64,000 bases of DNA from Streptomyces kronopolitis (GTDB lineage: Bacteria; Actinomycetota; Actinomycetes; Streptomycetales; Streptomycetaceae), in the NCBI RefSeq assembly GCF_014646275.1, contig NZ_BMND01000008.1:62001-126000 (forward strand). The letters are read 5' to 3'. The position numbers were made by a program, and so were the translations under genes. The notes under the pieces are model-generated. The model saw only the letters and a program-made list of their open reading frames with translations. It did no database searches and was not told where the DNA came from. Below are positions 41,076 to 48,668 of the stretch, one piece after another. Each line of letters starts with the position of its first letter. The stretch's first letter is position 1.

Positions 41076-41960
41076 ATGGACCGGAGCACACCGTGGGAGT
41101 TCTCCGACGACCGGGGGCGCCTCGCGGTGGCCGGGGCGCGTCCGCATCGGATCGTGGCGTACATACAGGCGGGGGCGACGCTGTGGGACCACGGGATACG
41201 GCCCGTGGGGCTGTTCGGGTCCCCGCACGACGGCGCCGCCCCCGACCCCGCCAAGAGCGGGGAGCTGCCGCTCGGCGAGATCGGCTACCTCGGGTCGGGC
41301 CACGCGCTGCACCCGGACGCCGTCCTGGCGGCCGAGCCGGATCTGGTGGTGGCGGTGACCTACGACGGCGAGCAGGTCTACGGGCTGGAGCAGAAGACGG
41401 CGCTGGAGCTGGAGGCGCATGTCCCGCTCGCCACGGTCGCGGTGGGCCCCGGCCGCAGCCTCGCCGAGGTGCGCGAGCGGTTCGCGGCGCTGGCCGGCTC
41501 GCTCGGCCGGGGCGAACCCCTCGGCGCCGCACGGGAGTTGGACGCCGCGGAGGACGCCCTGCGGCAGGCGGCCGGCGGCGCGGTGCGGCCGCGGGTGCTG
41601 GCGCTGTCGCCCGCGGGTCCCGAGCGGGTGCATCTGGCCCGGCCCGGCTCGTGGCCGGAGCTGCGGGCGCTGGTCGAACACGGCGTGGGGCTGCTGGAGC
41701 CGGCGGCGGGGGCCGGGCTGAACTGGTCCACGGTCGGCTGGGCGGACGCGGCGGCGATGGACCCGGACATCGTGCTGATGGACGTGCGGGGCAACGCCGC
41801 CCGGCCCGGGGAGCTGCGGACCGACGAGCACTGGCGCGCGATCGAGGCCCGGGCCCGGCTGTTGCCGTGGAACCCGGAGGCCCCGTGCAGCCGGCGGGCG
41901 CACACCCGCTTCTTCACCCTGGTGGCCGAGACGGTCCGGGAGTCGGCGGCGCGGGCGTAG
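41076..41960 (+). CDS. Periplasmic-binding-protein-like protein, no signal peptide
   Basis: 294-aa protein with the fold pattern of class III solute-binding proteins (FecB/BtuF-like): PHRIVAYIQAGATLWDHGIR, VGLFGSP, GEIGYLGSGHALHPDAVLAA, EPDLVVAVTYDG, PLATVAVGPGRSLAEVRERF and DIVLMDVRG. Normal members are lipoproteins, but this one starts MDRSTPWEFSDDRG with no signal sequence or lipobox, and no ABC permease or ATPase lies nearby. It may be a cytoplasmic ligand sensor or a moonlighting binding protein for the flanking pathway. It is transcribed opposite to the catabolic genes on both sides. Start ATG 41076 with a weak AGG upstream. Confidence 0.7.
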   Translation: MDRSTPWEFSDDRGRLAVAGARPHRIVAYIQAGATLWDHGIRPVGLFGSPHDGAAPDPAKSGELPLGEIGYLGSGHALHPDAVLAAEPDLVVAVTYDGEQVYGLEQKTALELEAHVPLATVAVGPGRSLAEVRERFAALAGSLGRGEPLGAARELDAAEDALRQAAGGAVRPRVLALSPAGPERVHLARPGSWPELRALVEHGVGLLEPAAGAGLNWSTVGWADAAAMDPDIVLMDVRGNAARPGELRTDEHWRAIEARARLLPWNPEAPCSRRAHTRFFTLVAETVRESAARA

Positions 41961-42078
41961 GCCGTGGGGCGCGGTGCGCGCAGGTGGTGCCAGCTGTCGT
42001 GCCGGGGTCAGCGGCCGGAGCGGGAACACCCGCCCCGACCGAGCCGCCGGAAGCACTGCGCCTTGGAAGCCCCCTCGC

Positions 42079-43401
42079 CTAGGAAGGCATCAGCATCCCC
42101 TGTGCCGCCTGGAGGGCGTCCGCGAGCAGTGCCGCGCCCTCTTCCGCCTCGGCGACGGTCAGCGTCATCGGGGGCGCGATGCGCAGCGAGGCACCGCCCT
42201 GGCCGCCCTTGCCGATCAGCAGGCCGCGCTCCCGGGCGGCCTCGACGACCAGTGACGCGGCCTCGGGCGCGCGCTCGTCGGTGCCGGGGCGGACGAGTTC
42301 GACGCCGATCATCAGGCCGCGGCCGCGCACCTCCCGGACGATGTCGAGGCCGGCGGTCACCGCCCGCAGTCGTTCGATGAGCAGTCCGCCGACCCGCCGG
42401 GCGTTGCCCTGGAGGTCGTGTTCGAGGAGGTAGTTGAGGTTGGCGAGGCCCGCGGCCATGGTGACGGGGCTGCCGCCGAAGGTGGAGATGGAGTTCGCGC
42501 CCAGCGAGTTCATCACCTCGGCACGGGCCACCACGCCGCCGATGGCCATGCCGTTGCCGATGCCCTTGGCGAAGGTGAGCAGGTCCGGCGGGCCGTTCTC
42601 GGCGTGCGCCTGCCAGCCCCAGAAGTGGTCGCCGGTGCGGCCCCAGCCGGTCTGCACCTCGTCACTGATCCAGAGGATGCCGTGCCGGGCGAGCACCTCG
42701 CGGAAGGCGGCGTAGAGGCCGTCCGGCGGCATGGTGAACCCGCCGACGCCCTGGACCGGCTCGGCGATCAGCGCGGCGACGCCGCCCGCGGTCTGCTGGA
42801 GCATGTCCTCCAGGTCGGCGACGCAGGCCGCGGTGTACTCGGCGTCGCTCAGCGCGGCGTACGGGCCGCGGCTGCGCACCCCGCCATGGACGTAGAGGGT
42901 CTGCAGCGGCGAGAGGCTGGTCGGGGACCAGCTCTGGTTGCCGGTGATGCCGACGGTGGAGAAGGAGCGGCCGTGGTAGCTGTTGCGCATCGCCAGGATC
43001 TGGTTGGAGCGGCGGTGCGTGGTGGCCAGCAGCAGGGCCGCGTCGTTGGCCTCGGTGCCGGAGGTGGTGAAGAAGACCCGGGCGTCGGGGATGCCGGACA
43101 GCGCCGTGATCCGCTCGGCCAGGTCGACCATGGGGCGGGAGAGGTAGAGCGTCGAGGTGTGGATGATGCGGCCGGCCTGCTCGCTGACGGCCTTGGTCAC
43201 CTCGGGCAGCGCGTGGGCCGTCATCGTGGTGAGGATGCCGCCGAAGAAGTCGAGGTAGCGGTTGCCGTCGGCGTCCCAGACGTGCCGGCCCTCGCCGTGG
43301 GTGAGTTCGAGCGGCCGCTCGTAGTAGAGGCTGAGCCAGGAGGGCAGGACGGCCTGGTGGCGGGCGTGCAGGCCCGCCGGTTCGGGGGGCTGCTGCGTCA
43401 T
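42079..43401 (-). CDS. Class III aminotransferase (omega-aminotransferase)
   Basis: 440-aa PLP enzyme. Fold-type I class III motifs: VWDADGNRYLDFFGGILTTM, TTSGTEANDAALLLATTHRR (phosphate cup), LWISDEVQTGWGRTGDHFWG (Asp holding the pyridine N) and FAKGIGNGMAIGG, whose Lys is the Schiff-base residue. Members act on omega-amino acids such as beta-alanine or beta-aminoisobutyrate, the end products of reductive pyrimidine degradation, with pyruvate or 2-oxoglutarate. Its ATG overlaps the stop of the upstream nitrilase gene by 4 nt, so the enzymes of consecutive steps are co-translated. Confidence 0.9.
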   Translation of the reverse strand: MTQQPPEPAGLHARHQAVLPSWLSLYYERPLELTHGEGRHVWDADGNRYLDFFGGILTTMTAHALPEVTKAVSEQAGRIIHTSTLYLSRPMVDLAERITALSGIPDARVFFTTSGTEANDAALLLATTHRRSNQILAMRNSYHGRSFSTVGITGNQSWSPTSLSPLQTLYVHGGVRSRGPYAALSDAEYTAACVADLEDMLQQTAGGVAALIAEPVQGVGGFTMPPDGLYAAFREVLARHGILWISDEVQTGWGRTGDHFWGWQAHAENGPPDLLTFAKGIGNGMAIGGVVARAEVMNSLGANSISTFGGSPVTMAAGLANLNYLLEHDLQGNARRVGGLLIERLRAVTAGLDIVREVRGRGLMIGVELVRPGTDERAPEAASLVVEAARERGLLIGKGGQGGASLRIAPPMTLTVAEAEEGAALLADALQAAQGMLMPS

Positions 43402-44240
43402 GGCTGCACCAGCCCGTCGTACGCGTCGGGGCGGCGGTCGCGGTAGAAGGCCCACTGCTGGCGGACCTCGTCGATCAGGGAGAAGTCGAGGTCGCGGACG
43501 ACCAGTTCCTCCTTGGAGTCGCTGGCGACCTCGCCGACGAACTGCCCCCGCGGGTCGACGAAGTAGCTGGTGCCGTAGAAGTCGTTGTCGCCGTACTCCT
43601 CGACGCCGACCCGGTTGATGGCCGCGATGAAGTACTCGTTGGCGACCGCGGCCGCGGGCTGCTCCAGCTGCCACAGGTAGGCGGACAGGCCGCGGGAGGT
43701 GGCGGAGGGGTTGTAGACCAGCTGGGCGCCGTTGAGGCCCAGCTGCCGCCAGCCCTCCGGGAAGTGCCGATCGTAGCAGATGTAGACGCCGACCTTGCCG
43801 ACGGCGGTGTCGAAGACCGGCCAGCCGATGTTGCCCGGCTTGAAGTAGTACTTCTCCCAGAAGCCCTTGACCTGCGGGATGTGGTGCTTGCGGTAGGCGC
43901 CCAGGAAGGTGCCGTCGGCGTCGATGACGGCGGCGGTGTTGTAGTAGAAGCCGGACTGCTCGACCTCGAAGACGGGGACGACGATGACCATGCCGGTCTC
44001 GCGGGCCAGGTCCTGCATCCGCCGGACGGTCGGGCCGTCGGGCACCGGCTCGGCCCAGCGGTAGTGCTCGGGCTCCTGCACCTGGCAGAAGTACGGAGCG
44101 TTGAAGACCTCCTGGAAGCCGATCACCTTCGCGCCCTGCGCGGCCGCCGCTCTGGCGTACTCCTCATGCTTCGCGATCATCGATTCGGTGTCGCCGGTCC
44201 AGGTGGCCTGGACCAGTGCGGCACGCACAACATCGGCCAT
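43398..44240 (-). CDS. Nitrilase-superfamily amidohydrolase, beta-ureidopropionase-like
   Basis: 280-aa carbon-nitrogen hydrolase. The Glu-Lys-Cys triad is visible: QGAKVIGFQEVFNAPYFCQV (Glu), GAYRKHHIPQVKGFWEKYYF (Lys) and VGVYICYDRHFPEGWRQLGL (Cys). The HHIPQ...EKYYF context is characteristic of beta-ureidopropionase and N-carbamoyl-amino-acid amidases, which release CO2 and NH3 from the product of the dihydropyrimidinase. ATG 44238-44240 has AAAGGAG 6 nt upstream. It is the first gene of a two-gene operon with the aminotransferase, and the shared motif at 44316-44339 lies 76 nt upstream. Confidence 0.9.
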   Translation of the reverse strand: MADVVRAALVQATWTGDTESMIAKHEEYARAAAAQGAKVIGFQEVFNAPYFCQVQEPEHYRWAEPVPDGPTVRRMQDLARETGMVIVVPVFEVEQSGFYYNTAAVIDADGTFLGAYRKHHIPQVKGFWEKYYFKPGNIGWPVFDTAVGKVGVYICYDRHFPEGWRQLGLNGAQLVYNPSATSRGLSAYLWQLEQPAAAVANEYFIAAINRVGVEEYGDNDFYGTSYFVDPRGQFVGEVASDSKEELVVRDLDFSLIDEVRQQWAFYRDRRPDAYDGLVQP

Positions 44241-44315
44241 GAGCTGCTCCTTTGTCGATGCGTCAGCCTGCAGCCCGCGCGGGGATCTACGCGTGTGGAG
44301 GTGACCGTAAGCCCC

Positions 44316-44339
44316 GTCACGCACCGTGGCAAGACCATC
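44316..44339 (-). promoter_or_regulatory. Shared motif copy 2, upstream of the nitrilase gene
   Basis: GTCACGCACCGTGGCAAG (44316-44333) and the next six bases match the element at 40856-40879 at 19 of 24 positions. Its distance of 76 nt from the nitrilase ATG suits an operator or activator site. Confidence 0.55.
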
Positions 44340-44371
44340 TCCCCCGTGGCGCGCCCGTGCGCCTCCCGGGA

Positions 44372-44409
44372 ATATCGACAGGCAACCTTGCAAGTTCACC
44401 TGTCGATAT
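44372..44409. promoter_or_regulatory. Nested palindromes at the marR promoter
   Basis: ATATCGACAGG (44372-44382) and CCTGTCGATAT (44399-44409) are perfectly complementary with a 16-nt spacer; within it lies a second palindrome centred on CTTGCAAG (44387-44394). A -35-like TTGCAA (44388-44393) and -10-like TAGGCT (44412-44417), 18 bp apart, make this the marR promoter. MarR dimers binding here would block RNA polymerase. Confidence 0.75.
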
Positions 44410-44423
44410 CCTAGGCTGGAGGC

Positions 44424-44855
44424 ATGCCGGAAAAGGACCACGAACGCCTCGCGACGGAGCTGGGCTCCGCCGTCTCCCTGCTCATGCGGCAGATGCGCAT
44501 CGCCTCGCCGCACGGCGAGCTCACCCCGAGCCAGCGCGCCGTGATCTCCCGCATCGACACCGAGGGCGAGGCCACCATCGCCGCCCTGGCCCGCGCCGAA
44601 CGGGTCCGCCCGCAGTCCATGCGGCTGACCGTCGGGGCGCTGGAGGAGCGCGGCGTCCTCGCCCGCAGCCCGCATCCGACGGACGGCCGCCAGGTCGTCT
44701 TCTCCCTCACCGAGGAGGGCCGCCGGATGCTCGCCGTCGTGCGCCAGGCCAAGCACAACTGGCTGGCGGTGGCCATCGCCGACCGGCTGACCCCCGAGGA
44801 GCAGCGGACCCTGGCGACCGCCACCGAGCTGATGCGGCGGCTGATGCCGCGATGA
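44424..44855 (+). CDS. MarR family transcriptional regulator
   Basis: 143-aa winged-helix dimeric regulator: dimerisation helix ELGSAVSLLMRQMRI, then LTPSQRAVISRIDTEGEATI, recognition helix AERVRPQSMRLTVGALEERG and wing LARSPHPTDGRQVVFSLTEE. The TAGGCT hexamer ends 6 nt before ATG 44424; GGAGG overlaps the same gap but is too close to act as a normal Shine-Dalgarno, so the mRNA may be leaderless. The stop overlaps the MFS start (ATGA). It probably represses itself and the pump through the adjacent palindromes. Confidence 0.9.
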   Translation: MPEKDHERLATELGSAVSLLMRQMRIASPHGELTPSQRAVISRIDTEGEATIAALARAERVRPQSMRLTVGALEERGVLARSPHPTDGRQVVFSLTEEGRRMLAVVRQAKHNWLAVAIADRLTPEEQRTLATATELMRRLMPR

Positions 44856-46342
44856 ACGGGATCCCCACCCCCGCGCGGGACGGCACGGCAGCGGGCGCCG
44901 CCATACCGTCCGCGCGCGTCGCCCCGCCCCGGGAGGCCGGTGCGCCTCCCTCCGGCTCCGGATCCGGCCCCGCCTTCGGCGCCCGGCTGATGGCGCCCCT
45001 GCTGCTCGGCTCGCTGCTGAACCCGATCAACTCGACGATGATCGCCACGGCACTGGTGGCGATCGGCCAGGACTTCCACGTCGGCGCCGCCGACACCGCC
45101 TGGCTGATCTCCGCGATGTACCTCGCCAGCGCGGTGGGCCAGCCGTCGATGGGGCGGCTCGCCGACCGCGTCGGGCCGCGCCGGGTGTTCGTCGCCGGTG
45201 CGCTGACCGTCTGCGCGGCGGGCGTCCTGGGGGCATGCGCCCCGAGCTTCGCGCTGCTGATCGTCTCCCGGGTCGTGCTCGGGATCGGCACCTCGGCCGC
45301 CTACCCCGCCGCGATGGCGGTCCTGCGCGCCGAGGCACGGCGCACCGGGGAGCCCACCCCCCGCCGGGTGCTCGGCCGGCTCTCCCTCGCCGCGCTGGGC
45401 AGCGCGGCCGTCGGCCCCACGCTCGGCGGGCTGCTGGCCGCGACCGCCGGCTGGCGCGCGGTGTTCGCGGTGAACGTCCCGCTCGCCCTGCTGGCACTGG
45501 CCGGCGCGCTCTGCTGGCTGCCCGCCGACCGCAAGGACGCCCACCCGGAGGGCGCACCGGCCGCGTCCGGCTCCCTCGACCCGCTGGGCATGGCCCTGTT
45601 CGCCGCGGCGCTGACCTGCGCGATGGCCTTCCTGCTGGGGCTGGCCGACCCGCAGTGGCTGCTGCTGGCGCCGGCCTGCGTGCTCGCGGGCGTCCTGGTG
45701 TGGTGGCAGCTGCGCCATCCGGCGCCCTTCATCGACCTGCGGATGCTCGCCCGCAACGGCGCGCTGGTGCGCACGTACCTGCGTCACGGACTGGCCTACC
45801 TCGTCATCTACTGCGTGCTGTACGGCTTCAGCCAGTGGCTGGAGCAGGTGCACGGCGCGTCGTCCTTCCAGGCCGGGCTGATCATGCTGCCGATGTCCCT
45901 GGCGGCCGCGGTCTGCTCGCTCGTGGGCGCCCGTACCCGCGGCATCCGCGCCCCGCTGACCGTCGCCGCGGTCTTCCTCGCCGCGGGCAGCGGGGTCTTC
46001 CTCCTGCTGCAGGGCGCCAGCCCGCTGGTCGCGCTGCTGGTGGCCGGGGCGCTCTTCGGCATCCCGCAGGGCCTGTCCTCGACCGGCAACCAGGCCGCCG
46101 TCTACGCCCAGGCCCCGGCCGACGGCGTGGGCGCGGCCGCCGGGCTCCAGCGCACCGCCCAGTACCTCGGCGCCCTCACCGCGGCCGGCCTCATCGGGCT
46201 GCTGTACGGGCAGCGCGCCTCGGACTCCGGGCTGCACGCGATCGCCCTGATCGGCGCCGTGCTCGGGCTGCTGCTGCTCGCCCTGACCCTCGCCGACCGC
46301 AGCCTGCGGCCCGGCGCCTCCCGGACCGGGACCGGCGGCTGA
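44852..46342 (+). CDS. MFS transporter (DHA2-type multidrug exporter)
   Basis: 496-aa membrane protein with ~14 helices after a 45-residue Ala/Pro-rich cytoplasmic N-terminus. Helix 1 is LMAPLLLGSLLNPINSTMIA with the NS-T of drug:H+ antiporters, motif A is GRLADRVGPRRV in loop 2-3, and motif C-like GSAAVGPTLGGLLAATAGW is in helix 5. It is translationally coupled to marR. Likely role is efflux of a compound that also releases the regulator; no substrate can be named. Confidence 0.9.
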   Translation: MNGIPTPARDGTAAGAAIPSARVAPPREAGAPPSGSGSGPAFGARLMAPLLLGSLLNPINSTMIATALVAIGQDFHVGAADTAWLISAMYLASAVGQPSMGRLADRVGPRRVFVAGALTVCAAGVLGACAPSFALLIVSRVVLGIGTSAAYPAAMAVLRAEARRTGEPTPRRVLGRLSLAALGSAAVGPTLGGLLAATAGWRAVFAVNVPLALLALAGALCWLPADRKDAHPEGAPAASGSLDPLGMALFAAALTCAMAFLLGLADPQWLLLAPACVLAGVLVWWQLRHPAPFIDLRMLARNGALVRTYLRHGLAYLVIYCVLYGFSQWLEQVHGASSFQAGLIMLPMSLAAAVCSLVGARTRGIRAPLTVAAVFLAAGSGVFLLLQGASPLVALLVAGALFGIPQGLSSTGNQAAVYAQAPADGVGAAAGLQRTAQYLGALTAAGLIGLLYGQRASDSGLHAIALIGAVLGLLLLALTLADRSLRPGASRTGTGG

Positions 46343-46428
46343 ATCCGGCCATCGGTCCCCCGGCCACCACGGCCACCACCGCCACATCCGTCATAGCGTC
46401 ACCCTCCGTCACCACCCAAGGAGCACCC

Positions 46429-46983
46429 GTGCCCGCCACCACCCTCGATGCCACCTCCGCCCTGATACTGGTCGACCTCCAGCGGGGCATCGCCGGTCTG
46501 CCCTGCGTCCCGCTGCCCGCCGACGACGTCATCGGGCGCGGCGCCCGGCTGGCCGCCGCGTTCCGGGCCCGCCGGCTGCCCGTCGTCCTGGTGAACGTCA
46601 CCGGCGGGGCGCCGGGCCGCACCCAGTCCCCGCGGCCGGGCGGCACCCCGCCCGCCGACTGGGCGGAGCTGGTCCCCGAACTCGACCGGCAGAACGGCGA
46701 CATCCTCGTCACCAAGCAGCAGTGGGGCGCCTTCCACGGCACCAACCTGGACCTGGAGCTGCGCCGCCGCGGGGTCACCCAGGTCGTGGTCGCCGGCATC
46801 GCGACCAGCATCGGCGTCGAGTCCACCGCCCGGGCCGCGCACGAGCACGGCTACCACGTCACCGTCGCCACCGACGCGGTGACCGACCTGGACCCCGAGG
46901 CGCACCGCAACAGCGTGGAGAAGATCTTCCCGCGGCTCGGCGAGACCGACACGGCCGAGGCGATCCGCGCGCTGCTCGGCTGA
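46429..46983 (+). CDS. Isochorismatase-family cysteine hydrolase
   Basis: 184-aa hydrolase of the nicotinamidase/isochorismatase fold. Catalytic Asp in ALILVDLQRGIAGLP, Lys in ILVTKQQWGAFHGTNL, and the cis-peptide segment VVVAGIATSIGVESTARAAH. The catalytic Cys normally found after the Gly-x-x-T/A is a Ser here (AGIATSIGVES reads Ser where nicotinamidases have Cys), as in true isochorismatase-like non-Cys members. Start GTG 46429 with AAGGAG. It lies 86 nt after the MFS gene in the same direction and ends 3 nt from the convergent amidase stop. Confidence 0.82.
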   Translation: MPATTLDATSALILVDLQRGIAGLPCVPLPADDVIGRGARLAAAFRARRLPVVLVNVTGGAPGRTQSPRPGGTPPADWAELVPELDRQNGDILVTKQQWGAFHGTNLDLELRRRGVTQVVVAGIATSIGVESTARAAHEHGYHVTVATDAVTDLDPEAHRNSVEKIFPRLGETDTAEAIRALLG

Positions 46984-46986
46984 GGC

Positions 46987-48474
46987 TCAGCGCGGCAGGC
47001 CGTCGAGCGGCGCCGGGTGGCCGGGCGGGCGCCGCTCGTGCCAGCGCAGCGCGTCCTCCAGCTGGGCGGCCAGCGAGATCAGCAGGGGCTCGGCGTGGGC
47101 CGGGCCGAGCAGCTGGGCGCCCAGCGGCAGGCCGCCGGCGCTGAACCCCGCGGGCACGCTCACCCCCGGCCAGCCCAGGACGTTCCACGGCCAGGCGTAC
47201 GGGCAGGCAGCGATCATGGCCTGATCCGTACGCCAGCCGTTGAGCTTGGCGAGGGTGCCGATGCGCGGGGGCGGGGTGGCGGTGGTCGGCGTCAGCAGGA
47301 CGTCGTAGGGGCCGAACAGCGCGCCGATGCGGGTCTGTTGGCGCCGTTCGACGGCGCGTGCCCGGCGCAGCACGGGGCCGCCCAGCAGCCGGCCCATCCG
47401 CGCCGCCCCCCGCGTCCGGCGGTCCAGCAGGGCGCGGTCGGGGACCCGGTCCGCCCACTCCCCCACACCGGCCGTGGCCCGCGGCACGAAGGCGAGCCCG
47501 ACCAGCCCGTAGTCCGGTTCGGCCTCCTCGACGAAGTGCCCCAGGCCCGACAGGGTGTGGGCGAGCCCGGTCACCGCGGCCCGGACATCGGGGTGCAGCG
47601 GCTTGCGGGTGAAGGTGAGGGGCGCCTTCCAGGACAGCGCGATCCGCAGCCGCCCCGGCTCGCGGCCGGCCGCCTCACGGGCCGCGATGGCGGGCGGCCG
47701 GTGCAGATCGCCCTCGTGGTTGCCGCTGGCCACGTCCAGCAGCAGCGCCGCGTCCCCGACCGTACGGGCCAGCGGTCCGATGCCGGTGATGCCCTGGAAG
47801 GACTCGGGGTCGGGCCAGGTGGAGATGCGGCCGCGCTGGGGCTTGATGCCGACCAGATGGGACCAGGCGGCGGGGATGCGGACCGAGCCGGCGCCGTCGG
47901 TGCCGAGGGCCGCGGGCACCAGCCCGGCCGCGACCGCCGCGGCCGAGCCGCCCGACGAGCCGCCCGGGGTGTGGGCGAGGTTCCAGGGGTTGCAGGTGTT
48001 GCCGAAGGCCGGGCCCTCGGTGAACGGCCACTGCCCCAGTTCGCAGGCGTTGGTCTTGCCGACGATGATCGCGCCGGCCGCGCGCAGCCGCCGGACGACC
48101 TCGGCGTCGCGCTCCTTGGGCGGGAACTCGCCGGCGCAGCCGAAGGCGGTCGGCTCGCCCGCCACATCGGTGTCGTCCTTGACCGCGACCGGCACTCCGA
48201 GCAGCGGCAGCCGCTCCCCGGCCGCCAGCCTGCGGTCGGCCTCCGCGGCCTCGGCCTGCGCCGCCTCGCCGCGCACCCGCCGGAAGGCGTTGACCGTGCC
48301 CTGGGTGGCCGCGATCCGCTCCAGCGCGCGCCGTACCAGCGCGGTCGAGGTCACCCGGCCTTCCGCCAGCGCCCGCGCCTGCTCGGCGAGGCCCTCCAAC
48401 TCCCCGGCCGGTGCGCCGGTGTGCCGGGCCGGGGCCGTCCCGGTCTCGCTGTCCTGGCTCTCGTCAACGCTCAC
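46987..48474 (-). CDS. Amidase (amidase signature family)
   Basis: 495-aa amidase with the Ser-cisSer-Lys triad: Lys in LLGVPVAVKDDTDVAG, the Gly/Ser-rich signature NLAHTPGGSSGGSAAAVAAG supplying both Ser residues, and the following LGTDGAGSVRIPAAWSHLVG. Substrate unknown; it is not GatA because gatB/gatC are absent and the C-terminal half differs. The start is GTG 48472-48474 with GGGAGGG ~9 nt upstream. A 34-bp inverted repeat lies immediately upstream of the ribosome-binding site. Confidence 0.88.
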   Translation of the reverse strand: MSVDESQDSETGTAPARHTGAPAGELEGLAEQARALAEGRVTSTALVRRALERIAATQGTVNAFRRVRGEAAQAEAAEADRRLAAGERLPLLGVPVAVKDDTDVAGEPTAFGCAGEFPPKERDAEVVRRLRAAGAIIVGKTNACELGQWPFTEGPAFGNTCNPWNLAHTPGGSSGGSAAAVAAGLVPAALGTDGAGSVRIPAAWSHLVGIKPQRGRISTWPDPESFQGITGIGPLARTVGDAALLLDVASGNHEGDLHRPPAIAAREAAGREPGRLRIALSWKAPLTFTRKPLHPDVRAAVTGLAHTLSGLGHFVEEAEPDYGLVGLAFVPRATAGVGEWADRVPDRALLDRRTRGAARMGRLLGGPVLRRARAVERRQQTRIGALFGPYDVLLTPTTATPPPRIGTLAKLNGWRTDQAMIAACPYAWPWNVLGWPGVSVPAGFSAGGLPLGAQLLGPAHAEPLLISLAAQLEDALRWHERRPPGHPAPLDGLPR

Positions 48475-48487
48475 GCTGCGTGCCCTC

Positions 48488-48521
48488 CCTGGGACCGCTC
48501 ATTCGAACGAACGGTCCCAGG
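48488..48521 (-). promoter_or_regulatory. Perfect 10-bp inverted repeat upstream of the amidase gene
   Basis: CCTGGGACCG (48488-48497) and CGGTCCCAGG (48512-48521) flank a 14-nt spacer containing TTCGAA. The proximal arm touches the Shine-Dalgarno region of the amidase gene, so it may be a repressor operator or an mRNA hairpin controlling translation. Confidence 0.65.
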
Positions 48522-48668
48522 AGGCTAATCGCCACCTCGACCACCATCAACGGTGCCGCGCGGGGCGGCACATCGACGACACACGGACGGCACACAGCGG
48601 CCGGGCGGGTACCGGTGGTGTGCCGTCCGGATCACGCCCCTCGGGGCCGTGGACCGGCGGCGGCGCCG

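Noticed and set aside
44107..44304. Small plus-strand gene upstream of marR
   Set aside because: It is antisense to the nitrilase N-terminus and lacks start signals.
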